Notes: generated from the letters alone by a model not told the origin. A stretch of DNA of 64,000 nt from an uncultured Desulfosarcina sp. (GCF_963668215.1 NZ_OY764190.1:2790001-2854000); one strand, 5' to 3'; shown: positions 34,301-43,224, counted from the stretch's first letter. Translations and numbers: made by a program.

Positions 34301-35472
34301 TGATTCTCCTCGTCCACGGCCACGCGGCCCAACTCTACGGGAGGGTTCATGGCCAGATGCCAGGTTCGGTTCAGGGTTCCGGTAATGCGGTCGTGCAACG
34401 TGAAACCGGCCCCGTCGAAGTCGAGCCACCAGGTGCGCTGCAATTCCAGCTGATCGGGGGCCGGGTCGGGATCGCCCCGTCGAACCGTTTCGAAATGAAG
34501 GCCGCCGCCTGCTTCGACCTGATAACCAGGCAGGGTTTTCCATTCATCGGGCATCTGGGTCCGGGAGGGCTCGACCGTCGGCGCTCCGGTGACATTGACC
34601 ATGCGCAGATGATTGTAGGCCTTAAAGGACCAGATTTCCGGGCCGTAGTCGCCTTTGCCGGTGGACAGCTGCGTTACCGGGCCTTCCATGCGCACGGTCA
34701 CCCGCAACTCCCAGCGTCCGGCACGGGCCTGGACCAGCAGGTCCCTGTTTTCGGCAAGGTGGATCGGAAGCGGGCTGTCGATCCGCATGACCGTGCTCGC
34801 GTCCGGCAGCAGGGCCGCCAGGCGAATCTCCCGGGGAGGACCGGAGACCCGCAGCAGAACCCGTGTGACCGTCCGCAGGGGGATATCGTCCTCAATCAGC
34901 CGGAAAACCATAGCCGTGTGGGCGCCTTCCCGCCGGGCCGCTCCATTTTTGCCGTTGAGTCGCAGCTGTCCCTTTTCATCCCATTCCGGCTCGGCAATAT
35001 CCTTTCCGTCCATCTTCAGCGATACCATGCCCGTTTCCGGTGGTATGGACAGCACCTCGGGAAGCGCTTTCCACACCAGGGCACCTCGGACGCTATGGTC
35101 GCCTGGCTCCAGCCAGACTGCCGGTCGGTCGTTTCTCCCGACTACCGGAAGAACGTTTTTTCCATCAAAGACCGATTCGGGCCAATGGTCTCGGCCCCCG
35201 GGCAGGGTCACCCATGTCGGTGCGTAAACCTTTACCTGCAGGTCGAATGTGGCCCCTTGCTCGGCGGCATCCACGGCCAGCCGCGACGGCCACCAGCAGC
35301 GCCGGACTGTGCCGTCGTCAAAGTGCGGGGGACAGGTTTGGGTTTCTTTGTCGTGAAGGACCCATTTTTCCCACGGTTCCAACGGTTCGGGGACATCGTA
35401 GGCATACGAGGAGGAGGCCTGAAAAAGCGCCACGAATAGCAAAGCAAATGAAAGTGCTTTCAGGGGAGGCAT
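31387..35472 (-). CDS. large membrane protein with signal peptide, family not recognised
   Basis: The 1361-residue protein starts at ATG 35472, which overlaps the ppdK stop codon by one base (TAATG). The frame is open further upstream inside ppdK, but without a start site. A signal peptide lies in the first ~25 residues, followed by a beta-rich exported region (about 25-460) with several W/P/D-rich segments. A cluster of membrane segments follows at about 466-555, another at about 680-740, then a second exported region to about 1150, and a final group of segments before a lysine-rich cytoplasmic tail (KEKKREEKEAK). It looks like an inner-membrane protein with large periplasmic domains. I cannot name the family or its function. 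It is co-directional and probably co-transcribed with ppdK and the binding protein. Confidence 0.7.
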   Translation of the reverse strand: MPPLKALSFALLFVALFQASSSYAYDVPEPLEPWEKWVLHDKETQTCPPHFDDGTVRRCWWPSRLAVDAAEQGATFDLQVKVYAPTWVTLPGGRDHWPESVFDGKNVLPVVGRNDRPAVWLEPGDHSVRGALVWKALPEVLSIPPETGMVSLKMDGKDIAEPEWDEKGQLRLNGKNGAARREGAHTAMVFRLIEDDIPLRTVTRVLLRVSGPPREIRLAALLPDASTVMRIDSPLPIHLAENRDLLVQARAGRWELRVTVRMEGPVTQLSTGKGDYGPEIWSFKAYNHLRMVNVTGAPTVEPSRTQMPDEWKTLPGYQVEAGGGLHFETVRRGDPDPAPDQLELQRTWWLDFDGAGFTLHDRITGTLNRTWHLAMNPPVELGRVAVDEENQLITRHEDRPGVELRRGKLSLEADSRMARTASVLPAVGWDHDFNRISGVLNLPPGWSLLSTGGVDVPPDAWLQRWTLLDLFLVLIVAISATKLRDRRTGILVLLTLGLIFHEPGAPRLVWLHLLVVAALLKYLPQGWFKKIVRLWGVGAVIVLVIIALPFMVQQVRTAVYPQLARSGGGIGMPMIGAKKMAMIEADQLSEAPRPVRVKSSAVKSMRQMADSVQAETSSKPPRRELTVQPSQALIQTGPGLPSWRWRSVPLRWNGPVDHNQQIRIWLISPWMNLVLGFARAILLLALIVVVLEPRRWKKSLPPVTANALGALLLTALILSPASNVRAENSNGNFPPQALLDELQRRLLEPPACLPHCADVSRLELAATPDQIRLILQVHALAETAVPLPASQETWNPSRIVLDGAPAESLARDERGILWTVMPKGVHEIKLIGTAAGTDDVRIAFPLPPHTGTYAGVGWMARGIHSDGTVDTSVVLTRTRSDAQPHRATVESGVPPFFQVSRTLRLGLQWEVDTRIQRRTKAGTPAVLSVPLISGEAVTTPGIHVQEGAAQISLGPDEMEKYFSGTLPVTSAIRLTAPRDVPWTEVWTLDAAAIWRCSLSGLTVVHHQDAGRNFQPQWHPWPGEQVTIEITRPPAVPGRTVTLDSARLEMTPGQRFTRSVLDLNLRSSKGGHHQIELPAQANLQAVRIDGKNLPIRQDGRLVSVPLQPGGQAVQIQWQQLTDSLICIKGPKVNVGGQAVNATVTFRVPDNRWIMFAGGPRLGPAVLFWSYVLVVVLIAVGLGKTDIAPLRTHHWLLLGIGLTQVPSPVAVLVVGWLLALGYRCRMRPLDKALAFNFMQLLLAALTLAALIGLYTAIERGLLGIPDMQIAGNHSTRFQLHWTQDRIDGFLPSPWVVSLPLWVYRLLMLAWSLWLAFSLVAWLRWGWGCFSRQQLWKPVHWRLKIRLPAKEKKREEKEAKPQAG

Positions 35473-38192
35473 TATTTTTTTTCCCCCAACGCCGCATGGG
35501 CGGCTGCCAACCGTGCGATGGGCACCCGGAAAGGAGAACAGGAGACATAGGTCAGCCCCAGCTGGTGGCACAAAGCGATGGACTTGGGATCTCCACCATG
35601 CTCGCCGCAGATGCCGCACTCCAGGCCCGGTCGAGTGTTGCGGCCCTTTTTGACTGCCATGTCGATCAACTGCCCCACCCCTTCGGGGTCCAGGGTGGCA
35701 AAGGGGTTTGCCGGCAGAATGCCGCTTTCCATGTACTCGATGAGAAATCCGGATTCGGCGTCGTCGCGGGAGATGCCAAAGGTGGTCTGGGTCAGGTCGT
35801 TGGTGCCGAATGAGAAAAATTCGGCGTGTTCGGCGATATCGTCGGCGGTCAGGGCCGCCCGCGGCAGTTCGATCATGGTGCCGAACTTGTAGGCGATCTC
35901 GACCCCTTTTTCATGCATGACGGTTCGGGCCTCGGCCTCCAGTACGCCCCGCTGCCGGATCAGTTCGTTGACGTGGCTGGTGAGCGGAATCATCACCTCG
36001 GGATGGACGTCGATGCCTTCTTTGGTTACCTGGCAGGCCGCCTCGAAGATGGCGCGCACCTGCATGGTGGTCAGCTCCGGAATGTAGATGCCCAGCCGCA
36101 CCCCCCTTGTGCCCAGCATGGGGTTGGCTTCCCGCAGACTCTGGGCCTGCTTGCGAAGCTGCTCCTTTTCGCGGATCTCGGCCAGCAGCGTGTCGATGGC
36201 GGCCATGTCCGGGGCGTGCTTGAGGCGGATCTTCAGGTCGGCCAGTTCGGATATCAATTCCATCAGGTCCGGCAGGAATTCGTGCAGGGGCGGGTCGATG
36301 AGTCGGACGATCACCGGCTTGCCGGCCATGACACGAAAAAGACCGACAAAGTCCTCCCGCTGAAAGGGCAGCAGCGCCGCCAGGGCCTCCTTGCGCTCCA
36401 CCGGATACTCGGCCATGATCATGCGCTGAAAGTGCGGCAGGCGGTCGGTTTCGAAAAACATGTGCTCGGAGCGGCACAGCCCGATGCCTTCGGCGCCGTA
36501 TTCAACCGCCCGTTTTGCGTCGCGGGGATAGTCGGCATTGGCCCACACCCCCAGCTTCCTGAATTCATCGGCCCAGGAGAGCAGCTTGATCAGCCAGGGG
36601 TCCTTGATGTCAGGCACCATGGTCTCCAGTTGCCCTTCGTAGACGATGCCGGCCGTGCCGTCGATGGAGATCCACTCCCCTTCGTGGATGGTTCTGTTAG
36701 CGACGGTCATCAGCCGGTTGGTCAGGTCGATGCGGATGCCTGAGGCCCCCACCACTGCCGGTTTGCCGAACTGGCGGGCCACCAGGGCCGCATGGCTGGT
36801 CCGTCCGCCGCGGCTGGTGAGAATGCCCCGTGCGGCCAGCATGCCGTGAACATCGTCGGGTTTGGTTTCCGGCCGCACCATGATCACCGCCTTGCCCTCA
36901 TTGTTGGCCCAGGCTTCGGCCATGTTGGCATCGAAGGCCACCTGCCCCACCGCCGCGCCGGGAGAGACGTTGAGACCCCGGGTGAGCAGTCTGCCCGCGT
37001 TGGCGGCGGAGGCATCGAACTGGGGGTGCAGAAAAAAGTCTACCTGATCCGGGGACACCCGCAACACGGCCGTGCGGCGATCGATAAGCCCCTCCTCGGC
37101 CATATCCACGGCGATTCGCACCGCCGCCTGGGCCGTCCGCTTGCCGTCCCGGGTCTGGAGCATCCACAGCTTGCCCTTTTCGATGGTGAACTCCATATCC
37201 TGCATGTCCCGGTAGTGGTCTTCCAGCAGCTTGGCAATGCGTTCGAATTCGGCGTAGACCGCCGGCATCTCCTCTTTGAGTTGGGCAAGGTCTTTGGTCA
37301 TGCGGATGCCGGCGACCACATCCTCGCCCTGGGCATTGGTCAGATAGTCGCCTTCCAGCTTCGGTTCTCCGGTGGAGCCATTGCGGGTCATGGCCACGCC
37401 GGTGGCGCAGTCATTGCCCATGTTGCCGAAGACCATGGTGACCACGCTGACGGCCGTACCCAGATCGTGGGAGATACGGGCGGCCGTACGGTAATCGACG
37501 GCCCGCTTGCCGTTCCAGCTTTTAAACACGGCTTCGGTGGCCATTTGAAGCTGCTTGTAGGGATCTTCCGGAAAGTCATGGGTCGTATGCCGCCGGTAGA
37601 TGGCTTTGAACTGCTCGGCCACCTGCTGCCAGTTTTCGGCAGACAACTCGCTGTCGTTTTCCACTCCGGCGGTCTGACGCGCGGCGGAGATGACCGCCTC
37701 GAAAGGTTCGTCGGCGATTCCCATGACCACGCTGCCGAACATCTGAATGAGCCGCCGGTAGGCGTCGTAGACAAAACGACGATCATCGGTCTGGTTGATC
37801 ATGGCCGCCACGGTCCGGTCGTTGAGGCCGATATTGAGCACCGTGTCCATCATGCCTGGCATGGAAAATTTGGCGCCCGACCGGCAGGAGAGTAGGAGCG
37901 GATTTTCGGAACCGCCAAAGGATTTTCCGGTGCTGGCTTCGATTTGTGCAAGGGCGGCCAAAACCTGGTCCCACAAACCTTCGGGAAGGATGCTGCCCGA
38001 TGCCAGGTAGGTGTTGCAGGCCTCGGTGGATATGGTGAAACCGTCTGGCACCGGCAGGCCGATGCGGGCCATTTCGGCCAGGTTGGCCCCCTTGCCGCCC
38101 AAAAGGCCGCGAACGGCATCCCAGTCGTCGCCTACATGCGCTTTCGCCGCATCCAGTTCGTTAAAACCAAATACCCATTTTTTCTTTTGCAT
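35472..38192 (-). CDS. ppdK: pyruvate, phosphate dikinase
   Basis: This 906-residue enzyme interconverts pyruvate, ATP and phosphate with PEP, AMP and pyrophosphate, linking pyruvate to gluconeogenesis and anaplerosis. Seen: the N-terminal ATP-grasp nucleotide domain with GLLGGKGANLAEM (about 29-41); the swivelling phosphohistidine domain with TSRGGRTSHAALVAR, whose His is phosphorylated; and the C-terminal PEP/pyruvate TIM barrel with ECGICGEHGGDP (about 838-849). The start is ATG 38192, with GGAGGTGG 5 bases upstream; an ATG 12 bases earlier lacks a site. The stop codon overlaps the start of the large membrane protein gene. Together with the GTP-type PEP carboxykinase it points to strong control of PEP supply. 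Confidence 0.96.
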   Translation of the reverse strand: MQKKKWVFGFNELDAAKAHVGDDWDAVRGLLGGKGANLAEMARIGLPVPDGFTISTEACNTYLASGSILPEGLWDQVLAALAQIEASTGKSFGGSENPLLLSCRSGAKFSMPGMMDTVLNIGLNDRTVAAMINQTDDRRFVYDAYRRLIQMFGSVVMGIADEPFEAVISAARQTAGVENDSELSAENWQQVAEQFKAIYRRHTTHDFPEDPYKQLQMATEAVFKSWNGKRAVDYRTAARISHDLGTAVSVVTMVFGNMGNDCATGVAMTRNGSTGEPKLEGDYLTNAQGEDVVAGIRMTKDLAQLKEEMPAVYAEFERIAKLLEDHYRDMQDMEFTIEKGKLWMLQTRDGKRTAQAAVRIAVDMAEEGLIDRRTAVLRVSPDQVDFFLHPQFDASAANAGRLLTRGLNVSPGAAVGQVAFDANMAEAWANNEGKAVIMVRPETKPDDVHGMLAARGILTSRGGRTSHAALVARQFGKPAVVGASGIRIDLTNRLMTVANRTIHEGEWISIDGTAGIVYEGQLETMVPDIKDPWLIKLLSWADEFRKLGVWANADYPRDAKRAVEYGAEGIGLCRSEHMFFETDRLPHFQRMIMAEYPVERKEALAALLPFQREDFVGLFRVMAGKPVIVRLIDPPLHEFLPDLMELISELADLKIRLKHAPDMAAIDTLLAEIREKEQLRKQAQSLREANPMLGTRGVRLGIYIPELTTMQVRAIFEAACQVTKEGIDVHPEVMIPLTSHVNELIRQRGVLEAEARTVMHEKGVEIAYKFGTMIELPRAALTADDIAEHAEFFSFGTNDLTQTTFGISRDDAESGFLIEYMESGILPANPFATLDPEGVGQLIDMAVKKGRNTRPGLECGICGEHGGDPKSIALCHQLGLTYVSCSPFRVPIARLAAAHAALGEKK

Positions 38193-38508
38193 TGCCACCT
38201 CCATGAGCTGCTAACAAGTTGCCCGCCACCGGCAGGAGAAATCGTGCCGACGGGAAGATCCTGTCCTGGAACCGGCCGGTCCGCTATGCATTCACGGGCC
38301 TGCCAAAAAAGGCCAGAGCGATGAATCCATTCAGATGATGGGGAAAAGGATAGGGTTCGACGTCTGAACAATAAGCCGATCATTTCCGAAATCGCCGGAC
38401 CGGATCGACAAGGTCGACCGACTTTATCAAATTGATGTTTAATTTTAGCGTGATGGGATTAATTTTGCAATTTCATTTCGTCAAACTTGTTGAAGGGCCA
38501 AAAAAGGA

Positions 38509-38541
38509 AACGGTTAATCGGGATGAAGCCGATTAACCGTT
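38509..38541 (+). promoter_or_regulatory. 13-bp hairpin directly before a ribosome binding site
   Basis: AACGGTTAATCGG (38509-38521) pairs perfectly with CCGATTAACCGTT (38529-38541) around a 7-nt loop. The stem ends one base before AAGGAGG (38543-38549), so on a plus-strand mRNA it sits against the Shine-Dalgarno sequence of the small ORF at 38556. On the minus strand a TTTCCTTTTTTGG tract follows, so it could instead end an antisense transcript. Confidence 0.55.
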
Positions 38542-38555
38542 AAGGAGGAGAAAAG

Positions 38556-38663
38556 ATGAAAATTATTAGGTTGACAATTAAGAACAGCAAATGGCTTGCC
38601 AAAATCAGATTGGAGCGGCGAAAAAAGTGTAGGAAAAATATAACATACCAGATTTACATATAA
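38556..38663 (+). CDS. candidate small basic protein (35 residues)
   Basis: ATG at 38556 is preceded by AAGGAGGAG with a 7-base spacer, the strongest ribosome binding site of the intergenic stretch. The reading frame ends at TAA 38661-38663 and encodes MKIIRLTIKNSKWLAKIRLE..., a peptide with 11 Lys or Arg in 35 residues and hydrophobic alternation in its first half. No family is recognised. The combined hairpin, Shine-Dalgarno and short frame suggest a regulated leader peptide or small protein. It lies upstream of htpG in the same direction, with a separate promoter for htpG between. Coding is not proven. Confidence 0.4.
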   Translation: MKIIRLTIKNSKWLAKIRLERRKKCRKNITYQIYI

Positions 38664-39005
38664 TATATGGATAGAGAGTGTGGCATTGGCGGTTGTCGGA
38701 AGCGTGAAGATCGAGTGGCTGACCATGGAAAAAGGTTCATAATTATAAACCCGACACAACCCAATATTTATATAAAAATTTGATATCAAACGGAAAATAA
38801 CGATTTCCCGTAAAAGTTCAAGATTATGAACTTTGGCCTAAAGGCAATTTTCACAACTATAACTTTATGAAATCGCAGCTTTTATTTGGTTCCGATTTTT
38901 GAACCCGCCCCTTTTTCCGATAGTCGTGCATCGACATTCAGGCGCCGTGTTGACCGGGGCGGTACGGCAAGCCGCCGGGGTAGGGTGCTTGAACGATTCG
39001 ACTGC

Positions 39006-39033
39006 CTTGACAAACGGAAAATCGCCCCCATTA
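39006..39033 (+). promoter_or_regulatory. sigma32-type heat-shock promoter of htpG
   Basis: CTTGACA at 39006-39012 and CCCCATTA at 39026-39033 are separated by 13 bp. This matches the sigma32 consensus (CTTGAAA, 13-14 bp, CCCCATnT) closely. The -10 box lies ~72 bp before the htpG start, leaving a short leader. Confidence 0.75.
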
Positions 39034-39104
39034 TTGTTCATCGTTGCGGTTGAACATATTATAACCATTGATAAAAGCTTGATGAAGGAGCATTCGGGAA
39101 AGCC

Positions 39105-41039
39105 ATGGAAGCCAAGAAGGAAACCCACCAGTTTAAGACCGAAGTCCAGCAGATTCTCAACCTGATTATCAACTCCCTTTATTCCAACAAGGATATCTTC
39201 CTGCGTGAATTGATATCCAACGCATCGGATGCCATCGACAAGTTGCGATACAAGGCGGAGACCGAGCCGGGCATCCTGGGCGATGATACGGAATTCAAAA
39301 TCCAGTTGAAGCCCGACGGCATCAAACAGACCTTCGAAATTTCCGACAACGGCATCGGCATGACCTACGAAGAGGTGCTCGAAAATATCGGTACCATTGC
39401 CAAAAGCGGCACAGCCGGCTTTCTGGAAGCCCTGGAGCAGGCCAAAGGGCAAGAGACGCTGCTGCCGGAATTGATCGGTCAGTTCGGGGTGGGGTTTTAC
39501 AGTGCCTTCATGGTGGCCGACAAGATTACCCTGGTGACCCGCGCCGCAGGCGCAGAGGCCAACCAGGCCGTGAAATGGGAATCCACCGGAGACGGCTCCT
39601 ACACCATCGAAGAGACGGAAAAGGCCACCCGGGGAACCACCATTACCCTGGAATTGAAGAAGAAGGGCAAGGACGACAAGGATTTCACCGATCAGTGGAC
39701 GGTGCGCGGCATCGTCAAGCAGCACTCCGATTTCGTCAACTATCCCATCACCATGGAGGTGGAGCGCGACGAACCGCTGCCCGACGAAGAGATCATCAAG
39801 GACAAGGACGGCAAGCCCATCGGCGCCACCACCCGCAAGGTGATGAAGGAAGAGACCCTCAACTCCATGAAGGCTATCTGGACGCGCAGCCCCAGCGATG
39901 TCAAGGACGAGGAGTACGAAGAGTTCTATAAGCACCTCAGCCATGACTGGAATCCGCCCATGGAGCGGTTGCACCTCAAATTCGAAGGTACTACCGAGTA
40001 CGACGCGCTGCTCTACATCCCTTCCAAGGCGCCCTTTGACCTGTTCACCCCCGAACGCCGCCACGGGGTTCATCTTTATTCCAAGCGGGTGTTCATCATG
40101 GACGACTGCAAGGAACTGATGCCCGAATACTTCCGCTTCGTCAAAGGCGTGGTGGACGCCTCGGATTTAAACCTGAACGTGAGCCGCGAGATCCTTCAGC
40201 AGGATCGGCTGGTGCTCAACATCCGCAAGAACCTGCTCAAGAAGCTCTTTGACCTGCTGGAAAAGATGGATGCCGAGAAGTACAATCAGTTCTACGATGA
40301 ATTCGGCGCCGTTTTGAAGGAAGGCATCTACACCGACCCGTCAAAAAAAGAGAAAATCGCTTCTCTGGCGCGGTACAAGACCACCAAATCCGAGGATAAA
40401 TGGGTCTCGCTGGACGACTATGTGAAAAATATGAAGGCCGACCAGAAGGAGATCTACTTCATCACCGGTGACAAGCTTTCCGCTTTGCTCAACAGCCCCC
40501 ATCTGGAGAAGTTGAAGGAGAAGGATTTCGAGGTGCTGCTGATGACCGATCCCGTGGACGAATGGGTGGTGCAGACCTTGACCGAATACGACGGCAAGCC
40601 GCTGAAAAGCGCCGAGAAGGGCGATCTCGATCTGGACAAGGTGGATGACAGCAAAAAAGAAGAATACAATGCCCTGTTCGGTTTCATCAAGGGCCACCTG
40701 GAGGACAAGATCAAGGAGGTCAAACCCTCTACACGGCTCAAGGATTCGGTGTCCTGCCTTTCGGGAGATGCCTGGGACATGAGCGCCTATATGGAGAAGC
40801 TGCTCAAAGCATCCGGGCAGAAGCCGCCCGAGAGCAAGCGCGTGCTCGAATTGAACATGGACCACCCGGTCGTGGAAAAAATCAAGGCCCTGTTCGAAAG
40901 TGACCGCGACAATCCCGAACTGAAGGACTACAGCCAGTTGCTGCTGGACATGGCCATTGTCAGCGAAGGCGGCAAACTGGACAATCCCGGCCGTTTTTCC
41001 AAGATGGTCGGCGACCTGATGACCCGGGCTATGGAATAA
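39105..41039 (+). CDS. htpG: HSP90-family chaperone HtpG
   Basis: This 644-residue chaperone uses ATP to remodel client proteins in the cytoplasm. The N-terminal GHKL ATPase is seen in [29 protein letters not shown] and [12 protein letters not shown]. The middle domain contains [10 protein letters not shown], and the C-terminal dimerisation domain ends with the usual hydrophobic helices. Length and organisation are normal for bacterial HtpG. AAGGAG is 14 bases before the ATG, with GGGAAA nearer. A sigma32-like promoter lies upstream and a strong terminator downstream, so it is a single-gene heat-shock unit. Confidence 0.97.
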   Translation: MEAKKETHQFKTEVQQILNLIINSLYSNKDIFLRELISNASDAIDKLRYKAETEPGILGDDTEFKIQLKPDGIKQTFEISDNGIGMTYEEVLENIGTIAKSGTAGFLEALEQAKGQETLLPELIGQFGVGFYSAFMVADKITLVTRAAGAEANQAVKWESTGDGSYTIEETEKATRGTTITLELKKKGKDDKDFTDQWTVRGIVKQHSDFVNYPITMEVERDEPLPDEEIIKDKDGKPIGATTRKVMKEETLNSMKAIWTRSPSDVKDEEYEEFYKHLSHDWNPPMERLHLKFEGTTEYDALLYIPSKAPFDLFTPERRHGVHLYSKRVFIMDDCKELMPEYFRFVKGVVDASDLNLNVSREILQQDRLVLNIRKNLLKKLFDLLEKMDAEKYNQFYDEFGAVLKEGIYTDPSKKEKIASLARYKTTKSEDKWVSLDDYVKNMKADQKEIYFITGDKLSALLNSPHLEKLKEKDFEVLLMTDPVDEWVVQTLTEYDGKPLKSAEKGDLDLDKVDDSKKEEYNALFGFIKGHLEDKIKEVKPSTRLKDSVSCLSGDAWDMSAYMEKLLKASGQKPPESKRVLELNMDHPVVEKIKALFESDRDNPELKDYSQLLLDMAIVSEGGKLDNPGRFSKMVGDLMTRAME

Positions 41040-41057
41040 TATCCAGAATTAAAACAG

Positions 41058-41086
41058 CAGCCCCCTCGTTTTTGTCGAGGGGGCTG
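41058..41086. terminator. bidirectional terminator between htpG and dodecin
   Basis: CAGCCCCCTCG and CGAGGGGGCTG form an 11-bp perfect stem with a 7-nt loop. AATTTTATT follows on the plus strand and TTTTAATTC on the minus strand, so it can end transcripts from both htpG and the convergent dodecin gene. Confidence 0.9.
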
Positions 41087-41090
41087 AATT

Positions 41091-41303
41091 TTATTCCGTT
41101 GCGTATTTGAAAGAGAGATTCACCCGGGCTCGATAGGCCGTTACCCGCCCATCCTCCACCTTCATATCCAACTTGGTGATTTCCGCCACCCGCAGGTCCT
41201 TCAACGATTTGGACGCGGTTTCGACTGCATTTTTGGCCGCTTCCTCCCAGGACGTCGGGCTGGTCCCCACCAGTTCAATCACTTTGTAGACACTGTTGCT
41301 CAT
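41091..41303 (-). CDS. dodecin (flavin-binding protein)
   Basis: A 70-residue protein of the dodecin family, which forms a dodecameric shell that stores or buffers flavin (or CoA). The sequence SVYKVIELVGTSPTSWEEAAKNAVETASKSLKDLRVAEITKLD shows the strand-helix-strand fold and the conserved W19, which stacks on flavin; RARVNLSF forms the last strand. AAGGGGG precedes the ATG. It is convergent with htpG and shares its terminator. Confidence 0.93.
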   Translation of the reverse strand: MSNSVYKVIELVGTSPTSWEEAAKNAVETASKSLKDLRVAEITKLDMKVEDGRVTAYRARVNLSFKYATE

Positions 41304-41492
41304 GATGTCCCCCTTTGCGGTTATGGATTAATAGGAAAATCCTATTACGGCGCTGCCCGGCGGTCAAGCACATTTCCGGTGGTTAAATTGCGATCCAATT
41401 GTAATGGGAGGAAAAAACCGCTACAATCGCTCTCCGAGAAAGTGCCGCAAGGATGCGTCGTCGGGCCGAGCCGAAAGGAGCAGTGACCAGCC

Positions 41493-42446
41493 GTGAAGCA
41501 GGTGAAATGGCTTTTCCACCCCATTCTGGTGTTTGTTTTTTCCGTCACCGCGCTGGTGGCCTCCCTTTTTTTGTACATCTACTGGTACGTGGAAGCCAGC
41601 AGCGGACTCCGGGCGGCCATGGAACGGTTCAACCTGGAGCAGGACCAGGTGCTGGCCGCCGATACATGGGTGGTGATTCTCGTTTTGTCCATCCTGCTGG
41701 GCATCATTTTGCTCGGTATCTTCATCATTTTCGTGTTCAGCCAGAAAACCCTGCAACTGGTCCGCATGCAGAACAATTTCATCAGCAACTTCACCCATGA
41801 ACTCAAAACGCCGGTGACTTCATTGCAACTCTACTTGCAGACGTTTTCGATGCATCGGTTGTCAAGGGAGGATCAGCTCAAATATATCGGCTACATGCTG
41901 TCCGATGTCCGGCGGTTGACCGGAAATATCAACCGCATGCTGGACCTGGCCAAACTGGAAAGCGGAAGCTATATGGGCGAATTCGTCGTCTGTGACCTGG
42001 TCAAGACGGTGAAGCTTTTTCTTGAAGAAAACGCCCATCTGTTCAAAGACTGCCGGATCGACCTGCGCCATCCCGAAGGCAAGGCGGTGTACCAGCGCAT
42101 CAACCGGCATCTGTTCGAAATGCTGCTGATGAACATTTTGACCAACGCCATCAAATATTGCTCTGCCCAAACGCCCGAGGTGGAGATTGCCATCGAGAGA
42201 AAGCGCAGTAAAACCCAGGTCCGTTTCACGGACAACGGCATCGGTTTTGATCGCAGGGAGGTGAAAAAAATTTTTCGCAAGTTTTACCAGATCGGGCGGT
42301 CGGAAAACATGACGGCCAAGGGCAGCGGCCTGGGCCTGCACCTGGTGCAAAATATCGCCCGGCTTCATAAAGGCCGGGTGATAGCCGAAAGTCCGGGGCG
42401 AGGCAAGGGATCTACGTTTACGTTGATCCTGCCGGCTCTGGAATAG
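41493..42446 (+). CDS. two-component sensor histidine kinase
   Basis: A 317-residue kinase. Two membrane helices (about 9-32 and 59-83) bound a very short periplasmic loop of ~25 residues, so it probably senses an in-membrane or cytoplasmic signal, or acts with a partner. HisKA follows with phospho-acceptor H102 in FTHELKTPVTS; the HATPase_c domain shows N (NILTNAIKYC), DNGIGFD and GSGLGLHLV boxes. The start is GTG at 41493, with AAAGGAG 12 bases upstream. A response regulator gene follows 54 bp downstream. Confidence 0.9.
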   Translation: MKQVKWLFHPILVFVFSVTALVASLFLYIYWYVEASSGLRAAMERFNLEQDQVLAADTWVVILVLSILLGIILLGIFIIFVFSQKTLQLVRMQNNFISNFTHELKTPVTSLQLYLQTFSMHRLSREDQLKYIGYMLSDVRRLTGNINRMLDLAKLESGSYMGEFVVCDLVKTVKLFLEENAHLFKDCRIDLRHPEGKAVYQRINRHLFEMLLMNILTNAIKYCSAQTPEVEIAIERKRSKTQVRFTDNGIGFDRREVKKIFRKFYQIGRSENMTAKGSGLGLHLVQNIARLHKGRVIAESPGRGKGSTFTLILPALE

Positions 42447-42500
42447 TGCATCGTGCAAGCCCACGAACGGCATCTTAAGGATGTTTTAGGAGAGGAAATA

Positions 42501-43220
42501 ATGGAATCCCAGAAAAAGCGGATCCTGATCATCGAAGACGATCACCATATTGCTGAAGGTCTTGAACTGAACCTCGCTATTCAGGGGTACGAAGTGGTGG
42601 TTGCCGCTGACGGGGTGGACGGTCTGAACAAGTGGAAGGCGGTCGGGCCTGATCTGGTGATCCTCGATATCATGCTGCCGGGGATCGACGGTCTTTCCAT
42701 CCTGCAAAGCATCCGCCTGGAAGATGAGCGGCTGCCTATCCTGATTCTATCGGCCAAGGGCGACCCTGACGACCGCATCAAAGGGCTCGCTTTCGGCGTG
42801 GACGACTACTTGGCCAAACCCTTCAACCTGGAAGAGCTGCTTTTGCGTGTGGAACGGCTGCTCAAACGCGGCCAGTGGAATCATGAGAACCAGGCGCCGG
42901 CTCCGTCGTCATTCGACGCCTACGCCTTTGGTGAAAACCGCATCGATTTTAAAACCAATACGGCGATCTGCCGCCAGGGGAAGATAACGCTGACCGAGCA
43001 GGAGTCCAAGGTGCTCAAGCTGTTTATCGCCAACCGCGGCCAACCGCTCTCCCGCGATCAGCTGCTGCAGATCGGCTGGGGCTACAGCCGCAAAACCAGT
43101 ACCCGCACCGTAGACAATTTTATCGTCCGCTTCCGCAAATACTTCGAGCCCGAACCCCGCAATCCCATCTATTTCAAAAGCCTGCGCTCGGTCGGATATC
43201 TTTTCGATCACCCGGAATAA
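42501..43220 (+). CDS. OmpR-family response regulator
   Basis: A 239-residue regulator: an N-terminal receiver domain (D13-D14 acid pair, D56 phospho-acceptor in VILDIMLPG, and the switch K in SAKGDPDD) and a C-terminal winged helix (about 135-235) with ITLTEQESKVLKLFIANRGQPLSRDQLL. ATG at 42501 is chosen because AGGAGAGG lies 5 bases before it; the frame is open 16 codons further upstream without such a site. It is the partner of the upstream kinase. Its targets are unknown, but the small secreted protein genes follow downstream in the opposite direction. Confidence 0.94.
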   Translation: MESQKKRILIIEDDHHIAEGLELNLAIQGYEVVVAADGVDGLNKWKAVGPDLVILDIMLPGIDGLSILQSIRLEDERLPILILSAKGDPDDRIKGLAFGVDDYLAKPFNLEELLLRVERLLKRGQWNHENQAPAPSSFDAYAFGENRIDFKTNTAICRQGKITLTEQESKVLKLFIANRGQPLSRDQLLQIGWGYSRKTSTRTVDNFIVRFRKYFEPEPRNPIYFKSLRSVGYLFDHPE

Positions 43221-43224
43221 TAAA

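Larger units (their letters stand above)
38193..39005. other. gene-poor AT-rich stretch between ppdK and htpG
   Basis: The ~800-bp stretch contains the ppdK promoter region, a 13-bp hairpin at 38509-38541 and a candidate 35-codon ORF at 38556-38663. A minus-strand frame at 38514-38789 lacks a good ribosome binding site and overlaps these structures in antisense. Otherwise I see no gene. The AT content rises towards htpG. Confidence 0.5.

Noticed and set aside
33937..35439. Long plus-strand open frame opposite the large membrane protein
   Set aside because: Antisense of a GC-rich gene with a signal peptide and membrane segments in the minus frame; no start signal on the plus strand.
38514..38789. 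Minus-strand open frame of 91 codons before htpG
   Set aside because: No credible ribosome binding site, low-complexity hydrophobic product, and it overlaps the better supported small ORF and hairpin on the other strand.
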